The translations under genes were made by a program, and so were the position numbers. The notes under the pieces are model-generated. The model had not been told where the DNA came from and did not search any database. It saw only the letters and a list, made by a program, of their open reading frames with translations. Positions 13,415 through 22,079 of a DNA stretch of 64,000 nucleotides are shown in pieces. Position 1 is the stretch's first letter, and each line of letters opens with the position of its first letter. Origin of the DNA: Stenotrophomonas maltophilia (lineage in GTDB: Bacteria; Pseudomonadota; Gammaproteobacteria; Xanthomonadales; Xanthomonadaceae); the NCBI GenBank assembly GCA_002387845.1, contig DGLB01000076.1, positions 13,666-77,665 on the forward strand, read 5' to 3'.

Positions 13415-16087
13415 TCAGTACTTGAAGCGGAAGTTCAGGTAGTACTGGCGGCCGTTGGAGTAGAACGAGGTCGGGATCGAAGCGCTCTCGTAGTACTTGT
13501 AGGTCGGATTGTTGAGGTTCAGACCGTCCAGGCTGATGCTCAGCCAGTCGGTGGCCTTGAAGTTCAACGACGCCGACAGCGTGCCAAAGTCATCCTGGTA
13601 GTACGGGTTGGTGCCCGACAGGCTGATCAGGAACGAGGAGCGGCGGGTGTAGGTCACGCGTGCACCGAAGCGCTCGTTCTCGAAGTAGGCACCCACGTTG
13701 TAGGTGTTCTTCGAAGTTCCCAGCAGGTTGTGGGTGCCGTCCGACCAGGTGTGGTCGGTGCTGCCGTTGGCGTAGGTGTAGTTGGCGTTGAAGCCGAAGT
13801 AGTCGCCGATCGGCTGCTCGTAGGCCACTTCCACGCCGGTCACCTTGCCGTCGGCATTGATCGGGGTGGAGATGTCATACGTTTCCAGCTGGTTGGTCAG
13901 CTCGCTGTACAGCTGGCGCTGCACCACGGTGAAGGCCACGTAGTCCTTCATGTCCATGTGGTAGGCACCGACGGACAGCAGGCCGCGCGGCATGAAGTAC
14001 CACTCCAGGTTGGCGTCCAAGTTGGTCGACAGAACCGGCTTCAGGTTCGGGTTGCCACCGCCACCGGTACGGTTCAGGTCCGAACCGTAAGACGACGCAC
14101 CCAGCGCCGAGTAGTCCGGCAGAGTCTGCGTCTGCGAGGCTGCCACACGCAGCACCAGGTCATCATCCAGGTCGAACTTGATGTTGGCGCTGGGCAGCAC
14201 GCGGTTGTGCTTGTTCTGGAAAGCGGTGCGTTCCCACATGCCGAACAGGCTGCTTACATCGGCGTCGGCCGCATTGGACACGGCGTTGTAGGTGTCGATG
14301 TCCTGCTTGATGTTGACATAGCGCAGGCCGACATTACCGCTCCACCAGTCGCCGGTGAAGTTCGCCTGCACGTAGCCGGCGAAATTCTTTTCCTTCACTC
14401 GCCACTCGGCACCGTAGTTGTGGCGTCCGTCCGGACCGTCGTTGCCGGCCAGCCAGGTGGAGTTGTTGATGATCGCGCTCTTCAGCGCGCCCGGGGTGAA
14501 GTACCACAGGTCGCGCGGGAACGAACCGCCGATGCCGCTGGCGAAGCCGCTCGGGTAGTTGGCGGTGTCACCGCCCTGCAGCGCAGCCCAGATATCGCCC
14601 GGGGTCGCACCTTCCGGCGACAGCGCCTCACGCTCGTGGTCGGCATAGCGCACGCCGAAGTCCACCGAGCTCAAGGTGCCGGCGCTGAAGTACTGGCTGA
14701 AGTCCAGCGACGCCCACTTCTCTTTGTCTTCAGCGGTGACTTCCTGGTTGCCCCAGGTGCCGCCCCAGTCGGAAGCGGCTGGGCTCAGGTCGCCACCCAC
14801 GTTCCAGTCGGCCGGCGAGCCGTTGCCGTGCAGCGCCCAGTTGGCACCGCCGCCCTGGGCCATGTTCAGCTCGGCGATGAACTGGCGCGGGGTCGAACCC
14901 TCACCCTTGGTGGTGCCAGCCTGGAACTTCATGTCCAGGGTGTCGTTGATCTGCCAGTCGGCATCGAACGTGACGTAGTTGGTCTTGGCGGTGGCTTCGC
15001 GGTAGATCATGTCGTATACCGCGTAGTACTGGTCTGGAGCGCCGCCGGCGGGAGAATAGGTGGCGTTCTTCAGCACACCGTTCTCAACCGTGTAGCCCGG
15101 GTCCGGAGCCTGTGCACGTGCGAACCGCCCACCCCACATCATGAAGTTGCGGTTGTAGTTGTTCGCTTCGAGTTCCGAGGTGAAGCCGCTCAGCGCCAGG
15201 CTCAGCGCATCGGTCGGCTTGAACTGCACGGTCAACAGGCCGCCCTTGCGCTCGCGGGTCTGCTCGAACAGGGTTGAACCCAGCAGGCCGGGCACGCGCA
15301 CGCCGAGCAGGTCCGGATTGGACTGCACGGCCGGGTCGGCGGCGGCGAGGGTGAAGAAGCCACCCGGAATCTCCTGCGCTTCACGGCGCAGCTCACGCTT
15401 CTGGTAGAACGCCTGCAGCAGCACGCCGAAGTTGTTGGCGTCGTTCTTGTAGTTGAACAGCGCCGAGTACTGCGGGTCGGTCGAGTCGGCCTGGTCCGAA
15501 CGCACCGCACCCACCGAGGCTTCGGCGCTGAACTGCTTGGAGAACTGCAGCGGGGTGCGGGTGATGATATTGACGGTACCGGTGGTGCCGCCGTCCTGCA
15601 GCTTGGCCTGCGAGGACTTGTTCACTTCCACCGAGCTGACCAGCTCGGACGGCAGCAGCGAGTAGCTGACGCTGCGGCCCACGTTGTTGCCCTGGCTGAG
15701 CACGAACCAGTCGGCCGAGCCGACGGTGTGGCCGTTGATCAGGGTCTGGGTCAGGCTCGGGCTGGTGCCGCGCAGGCTGACGCGGTCGGCTTCGTCGAAG
15801 CCGCCTTCGTCGGCGCTGGCCGAGCTGATGTTCACGCCGGGCAGGCGCTGCAGGGTATCGGCCACGTTGTGCGCGGGCAGCTTGCCCACGTCTTCGGCGG
15901 TGACCACTTCCAGGCGTGCATTGGCTTCACGCTTGGTGTCCAGCGAACGTTCCATCGAGCCGCGGATACCGGTCACCTGGATGGTGTCCAGGTCGGTCGG
16001 GCTGGTCTGGGCGGCGTCCTGCGCGTGCGCGCCGAAGGCCATACAGCTGAAGATGGCTGCCGAAAGCAGGCTTATGCGGTGGTTCAT
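13415..16087 (-). CDS. TonB-dependent receptor of the GlcNAc/chitin locus
   Basis: Start at ATG 16087 (MNHRISLLSAAIFSCMAFGAHAQ), with GGAGAG upstream; 890 residues. A signal peptide (1-22) is followed by the short TonB-box region LDTIQVTG, the plug domain (AEDVGKLPAHNVADTLQRLPGV) and a barrel of about 650 residues ending in YYLNFRFKY with the terminal aromatic needed for barrel insertion. This plug style is typical of oligosaccharide receptors of Xanthomonadaceae and Caulobacter. Its place between the hexosaminidase and kinase genes of the nag locus makes GlcNAc or chito-oligosaccharide its likely ligand (inference). It is 116 bases downstream of the kinase gene. Confidence 0.93.
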   Translation of the reverse strand: MNHRISLLSAAIFSCMAFGAHAQDAAQTSPTDLDTIQVTGIRGSMERSLDTKREANARLEVVTAEDVGKLPAHNVADTLQRLPGVNISSASADEGGFDEADRVSLRGTSPSLTQTLINGHTVGSADWFVLSQGNNVGRSVSYSLLPSELVSSVEVNKSSQAKLQDGGTTGTVNIITRTPLQFSKQFSAEASVGAVRSDQADSTDPQYSALFNYKNDANNFGVLLQAFYQKRELRREAQEIPGGFFTLAAADPAVQSNPDLLGVRVPGLLGSTLFEQTRERKGGLLTVQFKPTDALSLALSGFTSELEANNYNRNFMMWGGRFARAQAPDPGYTVENGVLKNATYSPAGGAPDQYYAVYDMIYREATAKTNYVTFDADWQINDTLDMKFQAGTTKGEGSTPRQFIAELNMAQGGGANWALHGNGSPADWNVGGDLSPAASDWGGTWGNQEVTAEDKEKWASLDFSQYFSAGTLSSVDFGVRYADHEREALSPEGATPGDIWAALQGGDTANYPSGFASGIGGSFPRDLWYFTPGALKSAIINNSTWLAGNDGPDGRHNYGAEWRVKEKNFAGYVQANFTGDWWSGNVGLRYVNIKQDIDTYNAVSNAADADVSSLFGMWERTAFQNKHNRVLPSANIKFDLDDDLVLRVAASQTQTLPDYSALGASSYGSDLNRTGGGGNPNLKPVLSTNLDANLEWYFMPRGLLSVGAYHMDMKDYVAFTVVQRQLYSELTNQLETYDISTPINADGKVTGVEVAYEQPIGDYFGFNANYTYANGSTDHTWSDGTHNLLGTSKNTYNVGAYFENERFGARVTYTRRSSFLISLSGTNPYYQDDFGTLSASLNFKATDWLSISLDGLNLNNPTYKYYESASIPTSFYSNGRQYYLNFRFKY

Positions 16088-16203
16088 GATGTCTCTCCTC
16101 ATCAATCTATGTGCGCCAGCGACGGCGTGCGGTGTGCAGCGTGTGGTGGTTCGAACAGGCATTGCGTGGAGCGTGTTGCGGTCCCGTGCGCCAGAAGGCG
16201 CGC

Positions 16204-17223
16204 TCAGGCGTTGTTGCGGCCGAGGTACCAGCTGGCGGCGCCGATGACGCCCAGTTGCCCGTGCTCGACCACCTTCACGGGAATGCGTTCCAGCGCCTCG
16301 CGCATCGGTCCCTTGTTGAGGTACCGGGCAACGAAGCTGCTGTTCAACAGGAATTCGCGGATCTGCGGCAGGATCCCGCCGGCCAGGTAGACGCCGCCGG
16401 ACGCGCCGTACTGCAGGGCCATGTCACCGATGGTGCTGCCGAGCAGCCCGCAGAACACCTGCAGGCTCTCGCGCGCCAGCGCATCGGTATTGGCCATGGC
16501 GGCGGCGGTGATCGCATCCGGGCTGGCCAGTGCCGGGCTCTGGTTGTTCAGCGCGCACAATGCGCGATACAGATTCATCAGGCCCGGCCCGGACAGGGCG
16601 TGTTCGACCGATACGTGCGCGTGCTCGCGCTGCATCTGGCGCACGATCGCCATTTCCAGTTCGGTGCTCACGGCCAGTGTCGGCTGACCGGCCTCGGTGG
16701 CCAGGACCACCGCGCCATGCGGGGTGGGAATCCACACCGCTGCGCCCAGCCCGGTGCCGGGGCCGACCACCAGGGTCGGGCCGCGCGGGGCAGTGGCCGG
16801 GCCGGTGAGCTGCAGCACGCCGCTGGCGTCGACCTGGGCGGCGGCGTAGGCCACGGCCTCGAAGTCGTTGACGATGAAGACGTGCTCCAGCCCGACATCC
16901 TGCTCGATGCGGCGCGCCGACAGCGGCCACGGCACATTGGCGGTGATCACGGTGCCGTCTTCGCGCGCCACGCCTGCCGTCGCCACCACACAGTGGGCGG
17001 GGCGCGTGCTGTCACCCAGGAAGGTATCGAGAATGGCGCTCAGGCCCGGGTACTCGGCATTGCGGAACTTGCGGTACTCCAGCACCTGCACCGGATGGGC
17101 CGGGTCGGTGCCGGCCTGCACGCGGGCCACGCGCACGTGGGTGCCGCCCACGTCGGCGGCCAGGAATGGCACCGGGGCAGGGGCGGCGGCACTGGCCGGT
17201 ACGGCTGGGGCGGCTGCGGTCAC
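16204..17223 (-). CDS. Glucokinase-family sugar kinase, probable GlcNAc kinase
   Basis: GTG at 17223 is chosen because GGGAG lies five bases upstream and the next ATG would be inside the fold; 339 residues. After an Ala/Pro-rich N-terminus of about 20 residues comes the ATP phosphate motif FLAADVGGTHVRVARV, then VNDFEAVAYA with the catalytic aspartate, GPGTGLGAA, and the C-terminal GGVYLAGGILP. This is the Glk family, not ROK. Xanthomonads use Glk-like enzymes (called NagK-II) to phosphorylate GlcNAc. Since it heads the minus arm of the nag locus, GlcNAc is the likely substrate, although glucose is possible. Confidence 0.85.
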   Translation of the reverse strand: MTAAAPAVPASAAAPAPVPFLAADVGGTHVRVARVQAGTDPAHPVQVLEYRKFRNAEYPGLSAILDTFLGDSTRPAHCVVATAGVAREDGTVITANVPWPLSARRIEQDVGLEHVFIVNDFEAVAYAAAQVDASGVLQLTGPATAPRGPTLVVGPGTGLGAAVWIPTPHGAVVLATEAGQPTLAVSTELEMAIVRQMQREHAHVSVEHALSGPGLMNLYRALCALNNQSPALASPDAITAAAMANTDALARESLQVFCGLLGSTIGDMALQYGASGGVYLAGGILPQIREFLLNSSFVARYLNKGPMREALERIPVKVVEHGQLGVIGAASWYLGRNNA

Positions 17224-17294
17224 ACGGGCTCCCTTGAGGGTTCGTAACGACCAGGTAACAAACCCGGCGATTGAGGCGGAGTCTGTAATCGTTC

Positions 17295-17308
17295 TGACAA
17301 CGATGTCA
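17295..17308. promoter_or_regulatory. NagR-type operator, minus arm
   Basis: TGACAACGATGTCA is a near-palindrome that shares TGACAACG-N-TGT with the second site at 17426. On the minus strand a TTGACA-like -35 (17309-17304) overlaps it, with a weak -10 near 17285. A LacI-type repressor bound here would block transcription of the kinase-receptor arm. Assignment to NagR is inference from position and from the shared motif. Confidence 0.6.
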
Positions 17309-17393
17309 ACGATAACCTCGCACTTTCGATTGTGCAGTGCAACGCCCGGGCCCCGGTGAAATCGATTACATAAGCAGTGTGCTGCGGCGCTTG

Positions 17394-17423
17394 TTGACAA
17401 ACCCGGGTGCCCCATCGAATAAA
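17394..17423 (+). promoter_or_regulatory. Promoter of the nagP operon
   Basis: TTGACA at 17394-17399 is followed after 17-18 bases by AATAAA/GAATAA at 17417-17423, a plausible sigma-70 promoter. The operator-like palindrome begins at the next base, in the position expected for repression around the transcription start. Confidence 0.6.
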
Positions 17424-17440
17424 TGTGACAACGTTGTTCC
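17424..17440. promoter_or_regulatory. NagR-type operator, plus arm
   Basis: TGTGACAACGTTGTTCC contains the perfect palindrome ACAACGTTGT (17428-17437) with the central CpG usual for LacI-family operators. It lies directly after the -10 element of the nagP promoter and repeats the core of the site at 17295. Confidence 0.65.
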
Positions 17441-17492
17441 CAGCCATCTTCCGACGCCGCCTTCGCGCACCGTCGATGCAGGAGCCCTTCCG

Positions 17493-18785
17493 ATGTCTGC
17501 CGTGCCTGCTGCTTCCGCGCGTTCGAGCGTAACCACCTCGATCCTCATCATCGGGGTGCTGTTCTTCCTGATCGGCTTCTTCACCTGGCTCAACGGGCCG
17601 CTGATCACCTTCGTGAAGCTGGCCTTCGAGCTGGACGAGGTGGGCGCGTTCCTGGTGCTGATGGTGTTCTATCTGTCCTACTTCTTCCTGGCCCTGCCGG
17701 CCTCGTGGATCCTCAAGCGCACCGGCATGAAGAAGGGTCTGAGCCTGAGCCTGCTGGTGATGGCGGCCGGCGCGGTGCTGTTTGCCCACTACGCGCAGCA
17801 GCGCTGGTACCCGGGCGCGCTCAGCGGCCTGTTCGTGATCGGCAGCGGCCTGGCCCTGCTGCAGACCGCAGTGAACCCCTACATCAGCATTCTCGGGCCG
17901 ATTGAAACCGCTGCCCGCCGCATCGCGTTGATGGGCATCTGCAACAAGATCGCCGGCATCCTGGCTCCGTTCTTCATCGGCACGCTGGTGCTGCACGGCG
18001 TGGGTGACCTGGCCGACCAGGTCGCCGCGGCCGACGTTGCCACCCGCACCGCGCTGCTGGACGGGTTCGCCAGCAAGATCCAGGCTCCGTACATGGGCAT
18101 GGCCGGGCTGCTGGTGGTGCTGGCGGTGGGGGTGCTGTTCTCGCCGCTGCCGGAGCTGAAAACCGCCGAAGCCAACGCGACCCCGCCGGCCGCACCGGGC
18201 ACCCGTGAGCGCACCAGCATCTTCCAGTTCCCGCACCTGTGGCTGGGGGTGATGTGCCTGTTCGTCTACGTGGGCGTGGAAGTGATGGCCGGCGATGCGA
18301 TCGGCACCTACGGGCACGGCTTCGACCTGCCGCTGGACCAGACCAAGCTGTTCACCTCGGCCACCCTGGCGGCGATGCTGGCCGGCTACGTGGTGGGCCT
18401 GGCGGTGATTCCGCACCTGGTTTCACAGTCGAAGTACCTCAGCATCTCCGCCACCCTGGGCGTGCTGTTCTGCATCGGTGCGCTGTTCACCCATGGCTAT
18501 GTGTCGGTGGGCTTCGTGGCCGCGCTGGGCTTTGCCAACGCCATGATGTGGCCGGCGATCTTCCCGCTGGCGATCCGCGGGCTGGGGCGCTTCACCGAAA
18601 CCGGCTCGGCGCTGCTGGTGATGGCCATTGCCGGCGGCGCGATCATTCCGCAGGCATTCGCCGTGCTCAAGCAGCATTTCGACTTCCAGTGGGTGTTCGC
18701 CGGGCTGATGGTGCCCTGCTACCTGTACATCCTGTTCTACTCCCTGCGCGGCTATCGGATTGGCCTGCCCCGCGACGCGGCCTGA
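17493..18785 (+). CDS. nagP: N-acetylglucosamine inner-membrane transporter, MFS FucP family
   Basis: Start at ATG 17493 (MSAVPAASARSSVTTS) with GGAG upstream; 430 residues. Twelve hydrophobic segments are visible, with GVLFFLIGFFTWLNGPLITF, QTAVNPYISILGP and CNKIAGILAP, all characteristic of the glucose/galactose/fucose-proton symporter group to which NagP belongs. It would carry GlcNAc from periplasm to cytoplasm. It is the first gene of the plus-strand nag operon and is preceded by a promoter with an operator-like palindrome. The sugar specificity comes from context. Confidence 0.93.
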   Translation: MSAVPAASARSSVTTSILIIGVLFFLIGFFTWLNGPLITFVKLAFELDEVGAFLVLMVFYLSYFFLALPASWILKRTGMKKGLSLSLLVMAAGAVLFAHYAQQRWYPGALSGLFVIGSGLALLQTAVNPYISILGPIETAARRIALMGICNKIAGILAPFFIGTLVLHGVGDLADQVAAADVATRTALLDGFASKIQAPYMGMAGLLVVLAVGVLFSPLPELKTAEANATPPAAPGTRERTSIFQFPHLWLGVMCLFVYVGVEVMAGDAIGTYGHGFDLPLDQTKLFTSATLAAMLAGYVVGLAVIPHLVSQSKYLSISATLGVLFCIGALFTHGYVSVGFVAALGFANAMMWPAIFPLAIRGLGRFTETGSALLVMAIAGGAIIPQAFAVLKQHFDFQWVFAGLMVPCYLYILFYSLRGYRIGLPRDAA

Positions 18786-18827
18786 TCGGCGATCATGGAC
18801 GCTCCACGGAACCCGCAGGAAACCCCA

Positions 18828-19895
18828 ATGCGCAGAGCGACCATCAAGGATGTCGCCGAACGGGCCAAGGTGTCGTTGAAGACCGTCTCGCGGGTCATCA
18901 ACAACGAACCGTCGGTGATGCAGGCCACGCGTGCGCGCGTGCTGCGCGCCATTGCCGAGCTGGATTACGAACCGGACCCGGCCGCACGCAACCTGCGCAC
19001 CGGTACCACCCTGGTGGTCGGGCTGGTGTATGACAACCCGAACCCGTATCACATCATCGGAGTTCAGAACGGCGTGTTGGCGGCCTGCCGCGAAACCGGC
19101 TTCGGGCTGCAGATCCACCCCTGCGATTCGAGCTCACCGATGCTGGCCGAAGAACTGGCCGACTGGGTGCAGCGTTCGCGGCTGGCCGGGCTGGTGCTGA
19201 CCGCGCCGATGTCCGAGCGCCGCGACCTGATTGCCGCGCTCACGGCGCGCGGAATCAAGCTGGTGCGCATCATCGCCGCCACTGAAGACCCGGCCGATGG
19301 TGCCTGCGTGTTCGTGGACGACCGCGAGGCCGCCTATGAAATCACTGAACACCTGATCCAGCTCGGTCACCAGCGCATCGGCTTCCTGTGGGGGGGCACG
19401 TCGCACCGCTCTTCCGGCGAGCGCTATGCCGGCTACGAAGCGGCGTTGAAGGACTACGGCATGACCGTGGACAAGCACCTGGTGGTGCCGGGCGACTACA
19501 CCTTCGACGACGGCTTCCGTGGTGCACGCCGGCTGCTGGCGCTGCGCGAACCGCCCACCGCGATCTTCGGCTCCAACGACGAAATCGCCGCCGGCGTGCT
19601 TGCTGCGGCGAAGTCGGCCGGCATGAACGTGCCGTACGACCTGTCCATTGCCGGCTTCGAGGACAGCCCGTTCTCGCGCCAGTCGTGGCCGCCGCTGACC
19701 ACCGCCAAGCAGGCCACTGAAGATATTGCCCGCCACGCCGCGCGCCTGCTGATCGCCCAGCTGCGCAGCGACGCCTACGACGAATCCTCTTCGCCGCTGC
19801 ACAACCAGGGCTTCGTGCCGCAACTGGTGGTGCGCGGATCCACTGCCCCGATGCGCCCGGCCGGGGCGCGCCCTCCTTCTCCAGAAACGCCCTGA
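18828..19895 (+). CDS. nagR: LacI-family repressor of the GlcNAc locus
   Basis: ATG 18828 is preferred (AGGA upstream, MRRATIKDVAERAKVS begins the HTH at once); ATG 18795 would add 11 residues. The 355-residue protein has the LacI helix-turn-helix (residues 3-25, recognition helix SLKTVSRVINN), the hinge DPAARNLRTG and a periplasmic-binding-protein-like ligand domain. In xanthomonads NagR releases its operators in response to GlcNAc catabolites. Two matching palindromes in the divergent intergenic region are the likely targets. It follows nagP by 42 bases. Confidence 0.92.
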   Translation: MRRATIKDVAERAKVSLKTVSRVINNEPSVMQATRARVLRAIAELDYEPDPAARNLRTGTTLVVGLVYDNPNPYHIIGVQNGVLAACRETGFGLQIHPCDSSSPMLAEELADWVQRSRLAGLVLTAPMSERRDLIAALTARGIKLVRIIAATEDPADGACVFVDDREAAYEITEHLIQLGHQRIGFLWGGTSHRSSGERYAGYEAALKDYGMTVDKHLVVPGDYTFDDGFRGARRLLALREPPTAIFGSNDEIAAGVLAAAKSAGMNVPYDLSIAGFEDSPFSRQSWPPLTTAKQATEDIARHAARLLIAQLRSDAYDESSSPLHNQGFVPQLVVRGSTAPMRPAGARPPSPETP

Positions 19896-19902
19896 GACCC
19901 GC

Positions 19903-20931
19903 ATGTCACTGCCTGCTCCCCACGACACCCTGATGTTCCGCGAAGCCGCCGAAGCGGCCGACGTGATCGCCGCGCAGTTCACGCGCAACCAGCAGGCGGT
20001 GAAGACCCTGGCGGCCAGCCTGCGCGCCGCGCCGCCGCCGTTCGTGGTGACGTGCGCGCGCGGCAGCTCCGACCACGCGGCCACCTATGCGAAGTACCTG
20101 CTGGAAACGCGGTTGGGGCTGGTGACCGCTTCGGCGTCGCCGTCGGTGGGCTCGGTGTACGAAGCGCCGCTGCAGCTGCGCGGTGCGCTGTACATCGTGA
20201 TTTCCCAGTCGGGCAAGAGTCCGGACCTGCTGCGCAATGCAGAAGCGGCGCGCGCCGCCGGTGCGCGCGTGGTCGCACTGGTGAACGTGGAAGATTCACC
20301 GCTGGCGCAGCTGGCTGAAACCGTGATTCCGCTCGGCGCAGGTGCAGAGCGCAGCGTGGCAGCGACCAAGAGCTATCTGGCGTCGCTGTCGGCGATCCTG
20401 CAGCTGGTGGCGTACTGGAGCGAGGACAAGGCCCTGATTGCCGCGCTGGATACGCTGCCGGCAGCGCTGCGCGACGCCTGGAACAGCGACTGGAGCGCGC
20501 TGACCGATGGCCTGGTGCCGGCCCACAACCTGTTCGTGATCGGCCGCGGGCTGGGCCTGGGCGCGGCGCAGGAAGCGGCGCTGAAGTTCAAGGAAACCTG
20601 TGGCCTGCATGCCGAGGCCTACAGCTCGGCCGAGGTCAAGCACGGCCCGATGGCACTGGTTGGCCCTGGCTTCCCGGTGCTGGCCTTTGCCCAGCCCGAT
20701 GAAACCGGCGCGGGCACGCGCGCGGTGGCGGCGGAGTTCGCTACCCGCAACGCGCAGGTGTGGTTGGCCGCACCCGATGGCGACCTGGCCCAGCCGCAGG
20801 CCCCGCATCCGGCCTGCGCGCCGCTGCTGGTGGTGCAGAGCTTCTATCGCGCGATCAACGCGCTGGCACTGCGGCGCGGGCATAATCCGGATCTGCCGCC
20901 GCATCTGAACAAGGTTACGGAAACTGTGTGA
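19903..20931 (+). CDS. nagB-II: Glucosamine-6-phosphate deaminase, SIS-domain type (NagB-II)
   Basis: A 342-residue protein with two SIS domains: TCARGSSDHAATYAKYLLET and ISQSGKSPDLL in the first, RGLGLGAAQEAALKFKETCGLHAEAYSSAEVKHGP in the second. It resembles the isomerase half of GlmS and lacks the glutaminase half. NagB-II enzymes replace the classical NagB in Alteromonadales and Xanthomonadales, converting glucosamine-6-phosphate to fructose-6-phosphate plus ammonia. It starts seven bases after nagR stops, and its stop overlaps the nagA start by one base. Confidence 0.92.
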   Translation: MSLPAPHDTLMFREAAEAADVIAAQFTRNQQAVKTLAASLRAAPPPFVVTCARGSSDHAATYAKYLLETRLGLVTASASPSVGSVYEAPLQLRGALYIVISQSGKSPDLLRNAEAARAAGARVVALVNVEDSPLAQLAETVIPLGAGAERSVAATKSYLASLSAILQLVAYWSEDKALIAALDTLPAALRDAWNSDWSALTDGLVPAHNLFVIGRGLGLGAAQEAALKFKETCGLHAEAYSSAEVKHGPMALVGPGFPVLAFAQPDETGAGTRAVAAEFATRNAQVWLAAPDGDLAQPQAPHPACAPLLVVQSFYRAINALALRRGHNPDLPPHLNKVTETV

Positions 20932-22079
20932 TGAAGACCGTTCTGCGCAATGCCCGCATTCTGGCCGGTGATGAGTTCCGCGACGACCTGGCCGTGGTGA
21001 TCGAGGACGGGGTGATCACGGCCCTGGTCAGTGATGCCGCGCCACAACTGGGCAGCGCCGACGAACAGGTCGACCTGGGCGGTGGTTGGCTGCTGCCGGG
21101 CTTCATCGATGCGCAGGTCAACGGCGGCGGTGGCGTGCTGTTCAACAACACGCCCGATGTGCACAGCCTGCGTACGCTGGCGGCCGCGCACCGCCGCTTC
21201 GGCACCACCGGGCTGCTGCCGACCCTGATCAGCGACGACGTCGAGGTCATGCGCACGGCGATTGCCGCCACCCGTGAGGCAATCGCGGCCAAGGTGCCGG
21301 GCGTGCTCGGCATCCACCTGGAAGGTCCCTACATCGCCCCGGCGCGCAAGGGTACGCACAATCCGGACAAGTTCCGGGTGCCTGATGCGGATGAGATCGC
21401 GATGGCGGCCTCGCTGGACAACGGCGTCACCCTGCTGACCCTGGCCCCGGAACGGGTGCCGCTGGAAAGCATTCGCGCGCTGGTCGAGCGCGGGGTGATC
21501 GTCGCCGCCGGTCACACCGCGGCCACCTATGAGGAAGCCCGTGCAGGGCTGGATGCCGGCATCCGTGGCTTCACCCATCTGTACAACGCAATGTCGCCGC
21601 TGACCGGGCGTGAGCCCGGCGCGGTCGGCGCGGCACTGGAAGACCGCGACAGCTGGGTCGGCATCATTGCCGACGGCGTGCATGTGCACCCGGCCAGCCT
21701 GCGCGTGGCGCTGGCGGCCAAGCCGCGCGGCAAGGTCATGCTGGTCACCGACGCAATGCCGCCGGTGGGCGCGGACGACCCCAGCTATGAACTCTACGGC
21801 GAGGTGATCACCGCCGTGGACGGGGTGGTACGCAACGCGGCCGGGTCGCTCGCCGGCTCGGCGCTGGACATGGCCACCGCCGTGCGCAATGCCGTGCAGC
21901 AGTTGGGTCTGCCGCTGGCAGAGGCCGCCCGCATGGCCGCGCGTTATCCCGCGCAGTTCCTCAACCTGGACGACCGCCTCGGCGAGATCGCCGAAGGCTA
22001 CCAGGCCGACCTGGTGCTGCTGGACGACGCACTGCAGGTGCGTGCCACCTGGATTGCCGGCCAGCGCGAGGACGCATGA
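20931..22079 (+). CDS. nagA: N-acetylglucosamine-6-phosphate deacetylase
   Basis: Start at ATG 20931 in the overlap TGATG; GTG 20928 is an alternative. The 382-residue amidohydrolase has GGGWLLPGFIDAQVNGGGG, HLEGPYIAPARKGTHN, AAGHTAATYEEA, GFTHLYNAMSPLTGREPG and the catalytic aspartate in VTDAMPP, all in normal order. It removes acetate from GlcNAc-6-phosphate, the step before NagB-II. Its last codons overlap the start of nagX by four bases (ATGA), so the four enzymes are translated from one operon. Confidence 0.96.
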   Translation: MKTVLRNARILAGDEFRDDLAVVIEDGVITALVSDAAPQLGSADEQVDLGGGWLLPGFIDAQVNGGGGVLFNNTPDVHSLRTLAAAHRRFGTTGLLPTLISDDVEVMRTAIAATREAIAAKVPGVLGIHLEGPYIAPARKGTHNPDKFRVPDADEIAMAASLDNGVTLLTLAPERVPLESIRALVERGVIVAAGHTAATYEEARAGLDAGIRGFTHLYNAMSPLTGREPGAVGAALEDRDSWVGIIADGVHVHPASLRVALAAKPRGKVMLVTDAMPPVGADDPSYELYGEVITAVDGVVRNAAGSLAGSALDMATAVRNAVQQLGLPLAEAARMAARYPAQFLNLDDRLGEIAEGYQADLVLLDDALQVRATWIAGQREDA